Below, piece by piece: positions 1 through 7,691 of a DNA stretch of 64,000 nt. A program made the position numbers and the translations under genes. The stretch covers positions 1 through 64,000 of the forward strand of contig CAAGJQ010000048.1 in the NCBI GenBank assembly GCA_900770295.1, given 5' to 3'. The notes beneath the pieces are model-generated. The model saw only the letters and a program-made list of their open reading frames with translations, ran no database searches and was not told where the DNA came from. Position 1 is the stretch's first letter, and the number at the start of each line of letters is the position of its first letter. Source of the DNA: an uncultured Oscillibacter sp. GTDB lineage: Bacteria; Bacillota; Clostridia; Oscillospirales; Oscillospiraceae.

Positions 1-171
1 CCGCTCCGGCTCCACCATGCGGTTCAGCAGATCCACTTTTTCGTATTCGGGATGCTTTTCGATGACAGGCTCCAGGGAGGAGAAGACCTCTTCCACCGTC
101 TGGACAAATTCGGGCTCATCCGCATGCTTCGTTTTGACATTGTTGATAACACTTTCCAAATAGGTATTCAT
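1..171 (-). CDS. gdhA: NADP-type glutamate dehydrogenase, N-terminal part (runs off the window)
   Basis: The 57 visible codons read leftward off the window edge, so only the N-terminus is present. It begins MNTYLESVINNVKTK and continues through FVQTVEEVFSSLEPV and HPEY to LLNRMVEPER, which I recognise as the conserved N-terminus of the hexameric NADP-dependent glutamate dehydrogenases (GdhA). These make glutamate from 2-oxoglutarate and ammonia in the cytoplasm. The ATG at 171 has a strong GAGGAGG ribosome binding site about 6 nt upstream. The gene is divergent from the LysR regulator at 304. The catalytic and nucleotide-binding regions are outside the window, so the cofactor preference is inferred from the N-terminal family signature only. 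Confidence 0.85.
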   Translation of the reverse strand, partial: MNTYLESVINNVKTKHADEPEFVQTVEEVFSSLEPVIEKHPEYEKVDLLNRMVEPER

Positions 172-270
172 GCTTTGACCTCCTCAAATTGATCGCATCC
201 GCGTCCTGTGTGCCTACTTGAAACTTATCACGAAACACACTGATTGAGAAGAAAGCCTTTTTGATGGAAT

Positions 271-287
271 TATAAGAAATTGTTATA
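271..287 (+). promoter_or_regulatory. Candidate LysR operator (TATAA-N7-TTATA)
   Basis: A perfect inverted repeat TATAA-gaaattg-TTATA lies just upstream of the ribosome binding site of the LysR gene, in the gdhA/LysR divergent region. It fits the T-N11-A type of LysR site and would suit autorepression. No binding data are available. Confidence 0.4.
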
Positions 288-303
288 TATTGGAGGAGAC
301 GTT

Positions 304-1206
304 GTGGACGAAAAGAAGATACAGGCGTTTTTAATGGTCGTAAAACTGGGAAGTATCAATAAAGCTGCGGAACGTCTGGACTACACACAGCCGGCACTGA
401 CGCAGATGATGAACAGCCTGGAGCGGGACCTTGGCTGCCGCCTGCTGTCCCGGGGCCACGGCGGCGTCAAGCTGACCCGGGAGGGAGAGGCACTGCTGCC
501 CCTTCTGGAGAATGTGTCGAATTCCATGAAGAAGCTCCGGAAGGAGATCGTCCGGCTGACGGCGGAGCAGAAGCAGTCCGTTCGCATCGGAGCATATCCC
601 AGTATCACCAAAAGCTGGCTCTCCAATGTGATCAGAGAGTTTCGGAAAAAATACCCCGATATTTCCATAGACCTCCGGGTGGGCGGATATGAGATCGAGG
701 AGTGGCTGCTCAACGGCGCTGTCGACATTGCCTTTGTGGATGAGAGCGTGGGGGCCCATTACCACTGGATTCCTCTGATGCGGGACCCTTACTATGCGGT
801 CGTGTCCGTGAACTGCCCTTTGAGCCGGGGAACGGAGGTGTCCCTGCCGCAGCTGTCTGAATATCCGTTCATTCTGTCAGAGATCAATGAGCTTCGCTCT
901 TTTGCCCAGGAGAACCGGGTGGAGCGCGGGCTACATATCAACGCCACGGACGATGCCTCTCTGCTCTCTCTTGTGGAACAGGGACTGGGCGTCTCCATCC
1001 TTCCGAGCACCTCGCTGAAAAACCACTCTGACCAGATTGCGGTTTTGAAACTGACTCCCACCATCAGCCGGACGCTGGGCATGGCCTGCCGGGAGAATCC
1101 GCCCACCGACGTAACTGCGTTTATACGCTTTACAAAGGAGCGAATGGCCCAGGAAACGCGGAGCGAAGCAGTGGTGAAACCATCCCAAAAAGGCAACGGC
1201 AGGTAA
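304..1206 (+). CDS. LysR-family transcriptional regulator
   Basis: A 300-residue LysR-type regulator. Residues 1-60 form the winged HTH (KLGSINKAAERLDYTQPALT gives the recognition helix), followed by a linker helix and a periplasmic-binding-protein-like effector domain from about residue 90 (SVRIGAYPSITKSWL). I chose the GTG at 304 because GGAGGAG sits 6 nt upstream and the protein then starts MDEKKIQAF, the usual LysR position; an ATG at 280 would add eight residues ahead of that ribosome binding site. It is divergent from gdhA, the classic arrangement for a LysR protein controlling its neighbour, and a palindrome lies just upstream. The effector is unknown; control of gdhA is inference from position. 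Confidence 0.9.
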   Translation: MDEKKIQAFLMVVKLGSINKAAERLDYTQPALTQMMNSLERDLGCRLLSRGHGGVKLTREGEALLPLLENVSNSMKKLRKEIVRLTAEQKQSVRIGAYPSITKSWLSNVIREFRKKYPDISIDLRVGGYEIEEWLLNGAVDIAFVDESVGAHYHWIPLMRDPYYAVVSVNCPLSRGTEVSLPQLSEYPFILSEINELRSFAQENRVERGLHINATDDASLLSLVEQGLGVSILPSTSLKNHSDQIAVLKLTPTISRTLGMACRENPPTDVTAFIRFTKERMAQETRSEAVVKPSQKGNGR

Positions 1207-1215
1207 AGTCCGCTC

Positions 1216-1244
1216 TTGAAACCCGGCGGAGGCCGTGCTATAAT
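1216..1244 (+). promoter_or_regulatory. Sigma-A promoter of the rubrerythrin gene
   Basis: TTGAAA (1216-1221), 17-bp spacer, TATAAT (1239-1244). The expected start is near 1251, giving a leader of about 77 nt before the rubrerythrin ATG. Confidence 0.75.
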
Positions 1245-1250
1245 CAAATC

Positions 1251-1297
1251 ACAGCGTGTGGCATGACTGCGTAAATCCAGTTGATGTCACGCGCTGT
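1251..1297 (+). promoter_or_regulatory. 5'-end hairpin of the rubrerythrin mRNA
   Basis: Positions 1251-1264 pair with 1284-1297 as a 14-bp stem in which two pairs are G-U, with a 19-nt loop. It would sit at the extreme 5' end of the transcript, where hairpins often protect mRNA. A DNA operator for a redox regulator is the alternative reading. Confidence 0.5.
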
Positions 1298-1327
1298 TAT
1301 CTTTTGTAAATAACGGAGGAGACACAA

Positions 1328-1990
1328 ATGGAAAAGTGGAGATGCACCGTATGCGGATACATTCATGAGGGCCCGCTGCCCGAGGGTTTTACCTGCCCCC
1401 GCTGCAAGCAGCCCGCATCCGCTTTTGTGCCTGTCGAGGAGAAGTCGGCAAAAGGCGGCAAATACGCGGGTACCAAGACGGAGAAAAATCTGGAGGAGGC
1501 GTTCTCCGGTGAGAGCCAGGCCCGGAACAAGTACACGTTCTTCGCCGCCGTGGCCCAGAGTGAGGGCTATGAGCAGCTGGCAGAGCTGTTTTTGAAGACC
1601 GCCCGCAACGAGCAGGAGCACGCCCGGATGTGGTTCGAGGCCCTGGGCGGTATCGGCGGCACCGCGGCCAATCTTCTGGCGGCGGCCGAGGGCGAGAACT
1701 ACGAGTGGACCGACATGTATGACCGCATGGCAAAGGACGCCGAGGAAGAGGGCTTCCCGGAGATGGCGGAGAAGTTCCGCCGGGTGGGCCAGATCGAAAA
1801 GGCCCACGAGGAGCGCTATCGCAAGCTGCTGAAGAATGTGGAGATGCAGCAGGTGTTCGCCAAGAGCGGCGAGAGTATGTGGGAGTGCCGCGTCTGCGGC
1901 CATCTGGTGGTCGGCAAGGCCGCACCGGAGGTGTGTCCTGTCTGCGGATATGCCCAGAGCTATTTTGAGATCCGCAAGGAGAATTATTGA
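1328..1990 (+). CDS. Rubrerythrin with rubredoxin domains at both ends
   Basis: A 220-residue non-haem iron protein that probably reduces hydrogen peroxide in the cytoplasm of an anaerobe. An N-terminal rubredoxin-like knuckle pair is at residues 6-26 (CTVC and CPRC). The ferritin-like di-iron domain follows from about residue 50 (EEAFSGESQARNKY, then ARNEQEHARMWFEAL with Glu/His ligands). A second rubredoxin domain is at the C-terminus (CRVCGH and CPVCGY). Classical rubrerythrin has only the C-terminal one and the reverse type only the N-terminal one, so this protein combines both. The ribosome binding site GGAGGAG lies 8 nt before the ATG. It has its own promoter and ends in a long convergent terminator. 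Confidence 0.92.
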   Translation: MEKWRCTVCGYIHEGPLPEGFTCPRCKQPASAFVPVEEKSAKGGKYAGTKTEKNLEEAFSGESQARNKYTFFAAVAQSEGYEQLAELFLKTARNEQEHARMWFEALGGIGGTAANLLAAAEGENYEWTDMYDRMAKDAEEEGFPEMAEKFRRVGQIEKAHEERYRKLLKNVEMQQVFAKSGESMWECRVCGHLVVGKAAPEVCPVCGYAQSYFEIRKENY

Positions 1991-2058
1991 TTTCCAGACT
2001 CCGGCGGCGGAAAGGGGCGGCGAGACCTGGCCCCTTTTGGGAGACCGCTGTCATATGA

Positions 2059-2098
2059 AAAGGGACCCGTTTTCAACACGTTGAAAACGGGTCCCTTT
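2059..2098. terminator. Bidirectional Rho-independent terminator
   Basis: A perfect 18-bp inverted repeat (AAAGGGACCCGTTTTCAA with loop CACG) lies between the convergent rubrerythrin and M55 peptidase genes. It touches the stop codon of the minus-strand gene. Confidence 0.9.
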
Positions 2099-2099
2099 C

Positions 2100-2912
2100 T
2101 TAGCCTAAGATCAGCTCGAAGGCAATGTTCAGTTCTTTGGGCGTACCGGCGATATACCGCACAGTGAATTCATCCAGCTGCTCCACACCGGGCAGCCGCA
2201 GCGCCGATCTGGCACCCTGATGGGTGGAAAGACATACCTCCAGGACCAGCTTCTCCGGCACGGCTGGCGGTATCCAGCCGGTCTCTCCGAATGCCTCCAG
2301 CTGCTGTGCCACGGCCTCTTTGATCTGCCGTGCCGCCTCCAGCGGGTGCATGTTCCAGGTGGAGTTGCCCCGGCAGGTCTTTACCGCGAGTGTGACGATG
2401 CGGGGCATTTCGGCCTCCGCCATGCGGCAGATCGTCTCGTCACCGCTGAGAAAGAGGGAGGGGACGCCCAGGGAGGCCGCGTACAGGGAGTTCATGGTAA
2501 ACTCCGAAGCGAGACGGCCGTTGATTTTTACCCACTTGACTTTCTCGTAGTCCACGGTGTGAGCCAGAGGGCTGCCGGAACTCCCGGCGGGCGCGTGGTA
2601 GCCGATGTAGATGACGCCGCTGAAGGAGCTGTCCAGTCCGGCCATCATGGAGCCGGGATGGCAGGCCCAGCCCCGCATCAGCTCCGTTTTCTCCGGCAGG
2701 TCCAGATGGGAGATGTTCCGGGCGTTTCCGTGTCCGTCCCGCACCACCGCCCGATTTCCGGACGCAATGACGGCCTCACAGGCGGCGGCCACCTCCCGGG
2801 TCATCTGGGCCCGGGCCGCGTCGTTGCCCTCCTGGCCGTCCTCGGTCTCGGACCAGAACGTCACATCCGTGATGCCCTCAATATCCGCGCTGATGAAGAA
2901 CTTTTTCTCCAT
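2100..2912 (-). CDS. M55-family D-aminopeptidase (DppA-like)
   Basis: A 270-residue zinc aminopeptidase of the DppA family, which removes N-terminal D-residues such as D-Ala from peptides in the cytoplasm. Visible signature residues are Asp10 and Glu12 in SADIEGITD, His61 in RDGHGNA, His106 in GYHAPAG and His118 in PLAHTVD. They are spaced as the metal ligands and catalytic histidine of Bacillus DppA. I chose the ATG at 2912 because GGAGG abuts the earlier ATG at 2918 but is 7 nt from this one. It is the last gene of the minus-strand operon permease - P1 peptidase - M55 peptidase, only 20 nt after its neighbour. The operon has a sigma-54 promoter, so the enzyme is probably made for use of D-amino-acid-containing peptides. 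Confidence 0.9.
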   Translation of the reverse strand: MEKKFFISADIEGITDVTFWSETEDGQEGNDAARAQMTREVAAACEAVIASGNRAVVRDGHGNARNISHLDLPEKTELMRGWACHPGSMMAGLDSSFSGVIYIGYHAPAGSSGSPLAHTVDYEKVKWVKINGRLASEFTMNSLYAASLGVPSLFLSGDETICRMAEAEMPRIVTLAVKTCRGNSTWNMHPLEAARQIKEAVAQQLEAFGETGWIPPAVPEKLVLEVCLSTHQGARSALRLPGVEQLDEFTVRYIAGTPKELNIAFELILG

Positions 2913-2932
2913 AGCCATCCTCCTTGTTGATG

Positions 2933-3976
2933 TTAAGGCAGGTCCTCATATTTCGCAAGGAATTCACGCAGCCCTATATAGGTGTTCCCGCGGACGCCTG
3001 TGGTGGTCTCCGCGTGGTAGAGAGAGCTGAGGATCGATTCCTCCACTGCCTCCACCGCAGCTTCAAAGACACAGTCGATGTTCTCGTCATAGAACATCTT
3101 CGTATCAAGAATGTTCCTGCTGCTGTAATGGGGCTGACGATTCGCCGTGGTGAACGCAATGGCGATATCGCCGCTTCCGTTTCCGCAATAGGAGCCTACC
3201 CGGCCCAGGGCGATCATCGACCGCTTTGCCACGCGCTTCAGCTGCCGCTCGCTGAGAGGCACGTCGGTGGCGATGACGATAATGATGGAGCCCGTGTCCT
3301 TTTTGCAATCCTCCGAACACTTCCTGGTGTCGATATGGCGTCCGCCAATGACCAGGTTTCCGGCCTCGCCGAAATTGGACATGACCAGCGCACCGACGGT
3401 GTATGTCCGGCCGTCCACCTCCAGCGTTCTGGAGGAGGAGCCGATGCCGCCCTTCAGGCCCAGGCACACCATGCCGGTGCCGCCGCCTGCCGCGCCTTCC
3501 GCAAAGTCCTCGGACGCGCTCTCCACAGCCTGGAGAACGTCATTCTCCCGGATGTGCAGGCCCCGGATGTCGTTGAGACGGCCGTCGTTGCACTCCGTGA
3601 CGACGCAGTTCACCGTGCCGGTGGAGACGCCGATATCCGGATTTTGCGCCATCATATATTTCACCATGGCGGTCAGCGCCGTGCCGGTGCTCAGGGTGTT
3701 GGTGAGGATGATGGGCGATTCAATGGTGCCCAGCTCTTCAATCTGGACCAGTCCGGCGCTTTTTCCGAATCCGTTGATGACGGACACGCCGGCCATGACT
3801 TTTTCCTGAAAGAGATTCCCGCCATGGGGCAGGATGGCCGTGACGCCGGTGTTTACTTCCCCGTGCTGGATCGTGACCTGTCCCACCTTCACGCCGGGTA
3901 CATCTGTGATCAGATTCCGTGCTCCGCGGTCCCGCCTGGAGTAGATCTCAAGACCGCTGTTTTGAGGCAATCCCAT
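2933..3976 (-). CDS. P1-family aminopeptidase (DmpA/BapA-type, Ntn-like)
   Basis: A 347-residue member of the DmpA/BapA family (MEROPS S58). These self-cleave into alpha and beta chains and release N-terminal D-, L- or beta-amino acids from small peptides and amides. Family blocks are visible: ITDVPGVKVGQVTI at the start, GMVCLGLKGGIGSSSR in the middle, ALVMSNFGEAGNLVIGG, then DTGSIIIVIATD. The Gly-Ser there (Ser230, leaving a 118-residue beta chain) matches the autoprocessing site of DmpA. It lies between the permease and the M55 D-aminopeptidase in one operon, so a D- or beta-peptide role is likely. The exact substrate cannot be read from sequence. Confidence 0.9.
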   Translation of the reverse strand: MGLPQNSGLEIYSRRDRGARNLITDVPGVKVGQVTIQHGEVNTGVTAILPHGGNLFQEKVMAGVSVINGFGKSAGLVQIEELGTIESPIILTNTLSTGTALTAMVKYMMAQNPDIGVSTGTVNCVVTECNDGRLNDIRGLHIRENDVLQAVESASEDFAEGAAGGGTGMVCLGLKGGIGSSSRTLEVDGRTYTVGALVMSNFGEAGNLVIGGRHIDTRKCSEDCKKDTGSIIIVIATDVPLSERQLKRVAKRSMIALGRVGSYCGNGSGDIAIAFTTANRQPHYSSRNILDTKMFYDENIDCVFEAAVEAVEESILSSLYHAETTTGVRGNTYIGLREFLAKYEDLP

Positions 3977-4030
3977 GTTCTCTTCTCCTTCTTTTGCAGG
4001 CCCCTTTCGCCGCGATTCCGGCGATGGCCC

Positions 4031-5410
4031 TTATTGCTGCGCCTTTTCCTTCTTCAGCTTGGCGTCAAATACAAAGTATACCACAGCGCCGATGGCGGGA
4101 ACGACCAGACCGATGATGGAGGTGACGGGGTCCTCGATCAGGGTGTTGATCATCAGAGCCGCGAACAGGGCAACGCTGATGACGACCGTGACGGGATAGC
4201 CCCAGGCCTTGTAGGGACGCTCCATGTCCGGGAACTTTTTGCGATAGATGATGACGGCGATGACCACCAGGGTGTTGAACACCATGCCGGAGAACACCAC
4301 CAGAGAGGTCAGCTGGTCCAGGTTCCGCAGCAGGACCAGAGCGACGGAGATGATGGCCTGCCAGATCAGCGCGTTGGTGGGAACCTGATGCTTCTCGGAC
4401 AGCTTGGCCTGGCTCTTGAAGAAGTGGCCCTCCACGGCCATGGCGTAGTAATAGCGGGCGAAGCTGATGATCATGCCGTTGATGGAGCCGAACATGGCAA
4501 TCAGCATGGCGGCCAGCACCAGGGCGCCGCCCAGGCTGCCGAACACGCGCTTGGCCACCTCGGTGCCCAGATACAGGTTGTCGCTTTCAATCATGGAGAC
4601 GACTTCATTATAAGGCAGGACCTTGTAGATTGCAAAGTTGAACAGCGTATACAGGATGGTGATGCCGCCGATGGCGAAGATCAGCGCTCTGGGGATATTC
4701 TTCTCCGGCTTCTTGATCTCCTCCGCCACGGAATTCACGTTGGTCCAGCCCTCATAGGCCCACAGCGTCGCGACGGTGGCGAAGGCGATCATGCTGATGG
4801 CGCCGCCGATGCCGCCCTCAAAGCCGCCTGCGGGCACGAGGCTCAGGTCCGGGCTCTGATTGCCCATGAGCAGGGCACCGGCGATGATGACGACGATGGG
4901 GATCAGCTTGGCCACCAGGGAGACATTTTGCAGCACGGCGCCCACCTTGATGCCGAAGCAGTTATAGATCGTCAGGCCCACGATCAGGATGATGGCGATA
5001 ATTTTGATGGTCCACTCGGACAGGCTGAAATAGCCCTGCAGAGCGGTGGGGAGGGCGATGGCCACGCCGGCGATGGAGCCGGCGCCGCTGAGCAGCCAGC
5101 TGGTGAAGCCGAACATGTAGCCCACCACGGGATGATAGGCCTTGTCCAGATACACGACCATGCCGCCCGCGGAGGGGTCGCATGCGCCCAGCTCCGCGAA
5201 GCACAGGCCGCCCAGGATGGAGACGATGCCGCCGATGACCCAGCACAGCAGGGCCAGGCCCATGCTCATGTTGGTCCTCTGTAGCACGTAGGAACCCAGA
5301 TAGAAGATACCGGAGCCGATGACGATGCCGCCGATGATGCTCATGCCGCCGAACAGGCCCATCTCACGTTTTAAGGTGACCTTCTCCTGACTTTCGTTTT
5401 TCTTTTCCAT
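4031..5410 (-). CDS. APC-family amino acid permease
   Basis: A 459-residue, 12-helix amino acid/polyamine/organocation transporter. The first helix carries the family glycine motif GGIVIGSGIFYLGSYVLQ, where unwound glycines bind the substrate, and the second half keeps WAYEGWTNVNSVAEEIKKPE. It resembles the LAT/SteT-like exchangers. The reading frame stays open to 5533, but I start it at the ATG at 5410, which has AAGGAG 7 nt upstream and removes an implausible 41-residue extension that would run across the sigma-54 promoter. It is the first gene of the operon, followed after 54 nt by the P1 peptidase. It presumably imports D-amino acids or small peptides, or exports products; direction and substrate are inferred from context. 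Confidence 0.9.
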   Translation of the reverse strand: MEKKNESQEKVTLKREMGLFGGMSIIGGIVIGSGIFYLGSYVLQRTNMSMGLALLCWVIGGIVSILGGLCFAELGACDPSAGGMVVYLDKAYHPVVGYMFGFTSWLLSGAGSIAGVAIALPTALQGYFSLSEWTIKIIAIILIVGLTIYNCFGIKVGAVLQNVSLVAKLIPIVVIIAGALLMGNQSPDLSLVPAGGFEGGIGGAISMIAFATVATLWAYEGWTNVNSVAEEIKKPEKNIPRALIFAIGGITILYTLFNFAIYKVLPYNEVVSMIESDNLYLGTEVAKRVFGSLGGALVLAAMLIAMFGSINGMIISFARYYYAMAVEGHFFKSQAKLSEKHQVPTNALIWQAIISVALVLLRNLDQLTSLVVFSGMVFNTLVVIAVIIYRKKFPDMERPYKAWGYPVTVVISVALFAALMINTLIEDPVTSIIGLVVPAIGAVVYFVFDAKLKKEKAQQ

Positions 5411-5463
5411 ATGATTCTCCTTTCTACACACCCAAAAAATGGGAACGCCTTGTGGAAATATTA

Positions 5464-5479
5464 AGCAATACCTGTGCCA
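5464..5479 (-). promoter_or_regulatory. Sigma-54 promoter of the permease-peptidase operon
   Basis: Read on the minus strand: TGGCACA-N4-TTGCT, with GG and GC separated by exactly 10 nt. This is essentially the sigma-54 (RpoN) consensus. The predicted start is near 5453, about 43 nt before the permease ATG. Confidence 0.88.
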
Positions 5480-5513
5480 ATTCCAAAGAGCGAAAACGGG
5501 CGGATTTTTAAAA

Positions 5514-5540
5514 AAAGTCAAGAATTTTGCCAATGACTTT
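5514..5540. promoter_or_regulatory. Candidate upstream activator site for the sigma-54 regulator
   Basis: AAAGTCA (5514-5520) and TGACTTT (5534-5540) form a perfect inverted repeat with a 13-nt spacer. It is centred about 75 bp upstream of the predicted permease start, in the gap shared with the activator gene. Position and symmetry suit an enhancer site; binding is inference. Confidence 0.4.
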
Positions 5541-5632
5541 ACGGTTAATATCCTATTTAATCTTGTTTTAACCTATTAATTTTGATATACTTTCCCCAAT
5601 ACGGATACATTTTACTGCGTGAGGTGGGCGGC

Positions 5633-7624
5633 GTGAAAAAAGCAATTATACTGTATCAGAATGAAGAGAACAGCGACGCAATCCATTTTATCCAAAAAAA
5701 CTTTGAGGAGATCTTCGGCCAGTATATCTCCTTCAGCAATTACTATCTGACGCGGCTTGCCCCGCATACCATCCTGAAAGCGGATGCCTTCCTTGTCCGG
5801 GACGAGAGCATCCTGCAGGATGCCAAGGCGGTCGTGGACGATTTTTCCAAGATCATCAGGATCAACCGCAGCCCTGCACGGGAGTCTCTGACGCAGATAT
5901 CATCCATTCCGGCCGGCTCCAATGTGCTGCTGGTCAACGATTCCTATGAAAGCGCGCTGAACACGATCTATGCGTTTTACGAGATTGGAGTCAGCCACAT
6001 CAATCTGATCCCCTATGACAGTGCGCTGCTGCGCACGGGCATCTATGACCAACTGGAAATTGCGGTCACGCCCTCGGAACCCCACCTTGTCCCGCCGCAT
6101 ATCAAGAAAATCATTGATATCGGCTACCGCCGGGTCAGCTTTGACACCATGTTCAAGCTGATGCAGCTGCTGGATCTGGATATCGGCATTATCAACCGGA
6201 ACCTGCAGCGGCACATCCATTCCGTGGTGGAGTCCAACGAGGGCTTCCACGCCAACTATGTCTACGGATACCTGAAATCCGAGATGCTCAGCAGTGTGGT
6301 GAATACCAGCGAAAACGGCATGCTTCTGACGGACAGCGCTTTCCGCCCGGTATACGCAAACCAGCAGGCCCTCAAGATTTTCCACGCCGTCAACAAAAAT
6401 CATATCCGCATTACCGACTATATCCGGCCTGAGATACTGGCCGCCCAGGAACAGGTGGACGAGCCGGTCACCATCTGCGATGACGCCTATTGCTTTGAAA
6501 AAAAGCCCATTCGGCTGATGGACGATGTAGTGGGATACTACATCATTCTGCAGGACTACGCCAGGACGCAGGCCCAGAGCCGGATGGCCAAACGCGCCGG
6601 CTTCACGGCCAAATACAGTTTTAAGGACATTATCTGTGAATCCCGGGAGATGGCCCAGGTCATTGACACCGCCAGACAGATCGCGGCTGCCGATGACACG
6701 ATCCTCATCACCGGAGAGAGCGGCACGGGCAAAGAACTGCTGGCCCAGTCCATTCACAACGCCTCCAACCGGCGAAAGGGCCCGTTTATCGCCATCAACT
6801 GCGCGGCGCTGCCTGATACGCTTTTGGAAAGTGAACTGTTCGGCTACGAGCCGGGCTCCTTTACCGGAGCCAGCTCCCGGGGAAAAAAGGGCCTTTTCGA
6901 GCTGGCCATGCACGGCACGGTCTTTTTGGACGAGATCGGAGAGATCTCCCCCAAGTTTCAGGCTAGCTTTCTCCGGGCGATCCAGGAGCGGCAGATCATC
7001 CGGGTGGGCGGAAAAGAGCTGATCGATATCGATGTCCGGTTTATCACCGCAACCAACAGGGATCTCTGGCAGAATGTGAAGGACGGCACGTTTCGCAGCG
7101 ACCTGTTTTTCCGCCTGAATGTGTTTCCGCTGTCTGTTCCCCCTCTGCGCAGGCGAAAGGAGGACATTGTCGCCCTGCTGAAATATTTCCTTCGGGAGGA
7201 TTACCACAGTATCACCCGGGAGGAGTATGCGCGGCTGGACAACTATACCTGGCCGGGAAATGTCCGTGAACTGGAAAACGTCTGCACCTTTTATAAGACC
7301 ATGCACCGGCTTCCGGACTACCTGTTCTCCGAGGACCCGGGCGAGCCCGCACAGGCGGATATGAGCGGCAGCTACATGAAGATTCTGGAGCTGATCGAGA
7401 AAAACACGGAGCTTTCCCATGGCATTGGCAGAGTGAATCTGGTGTATCAGCTCCGGAGCCAGAACTGCTATGTCAGCGACCATAAGCTTCGGCTGATCCT
7501 GGGAGAGCTGCGGGAAAAAGGACTCATTACGCTGAAACCCGGACGGTGCGGCACGCAGATCACGGAAAAGGGAACCGCGCTTCTCCATCGATCTGAAAAA
7601 ATATCCGGAAAGAAAAGCAGCTGA
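5633..7624 (+). CDS. Sigma-54-dependent enhancer-binding regulator
   Basis: A 663-residue activator. Residues 1-190 form an N-terminal sensory region I do not recognise, followed by a PAS-like segment (about 205-310, SENGMLLTDSAFRPVYANQQ). The AAA+ domain has Walker A GESGTGKE near 360, the sigma-54 contact loop GSFTGA near 407 (a variant of GAFTGA), Walker B VFLDEIGE near 430 and the arginine region FRSDLFFRLNVF. The C-terminus (about 600-663) looks like a winged helix rather than the usual Fis-type HTH. I chose the GTG at 5633 (GAGGTGG 5 nt upstream); a TTG at 5582 has no ribosome binding site. Sigma-54 promoters lie on both sides, so it probably activates both flanking operons in response to a D-amino-acid or peptide signal. 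Confidence 0.92.
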   Translation: MKKAIILYQNEENSDAIHFIQKNFEEIFGQYISFSNYYLTRLAPHTILKADAFLVRDESILQDAKAVVDDFSKIIRINRSPARESLTQISSIPAGSNVLLVNDSYESALNTIYAFYEIGVSHINLIPYDSALLRTGIYDQLEIAVTPSEPHLVPPHIKKIIDIGYRRVSFDTMFKLMQLLDLDIGIINRNLQRHIHSVVESNEGFHANYVYGYLKSEMLSSVVNTSENGMLLTDSAFRPVYANQQALKIFHAVNKNHIRITDYIRPEILAAQEQVDEPVTICDDAYCFEKKPIRLMDDVVGYYIILQDYARTQAQSRMAKRAGFTAKYSFKDIICESREMAQVIDTARQIAAADDTILITGESGTGKELLAQSIHNASNRRKGPFIAINCAALPDTLLESELFGYEPGSFTGASSRGKKGLFELAMHGTVFLDEIGEISPKFQASFLRAIQERQIIRVGGKELIDIDVRFITATNRDLWQNVKDGTFRSDLFFRLNVFPLSVPPLRRRKEDIVALLKYFLREDYHSITREEYARLDNYTWPGNVRELENVCTFYKTMHRLPDYLFSEDPGEPAQADMSGSYMKILELIEKNTELSHGIGRVNLVYQLRSQNCYVSDHKLRLILGELREKGLITLKPGRCGTQITEKGTALLHRSEKISGKKSS

Positions 7625-7629
7625 GTAAT

Positions 7630-7646
7630 TGGTATGTTTTTTGCAT
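7630..7646 (+). promoter_or_regulatory. Sigma-54 promoter of the D-aminoacylase operon
   Basis: TGGTATG-N4-TTGCAT, with GG at 7631-7632, GC at 7643-7644 and exactly 10 nt between. It starts 5 bp after the activator's stop codon and about 45 bp before the D-aminoacylase ATG. Confidence 0.88.
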
Positions 7647-7691
7647 AATAAAGGCGTAAGCCTTTTATTCTGAAACAGGAGAACTGAGAAT

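Noticed and set aside
2924..5284. A 786-codon plus-strand open frame opposite the P1 peptidase and permease genes
   Set aside because: Its composition (His, Asp, Gly, Gln) is typical of antisense frames of G+C-rich genes. The opposite strand encodes two recognisable proteins with ribosome binding sites.
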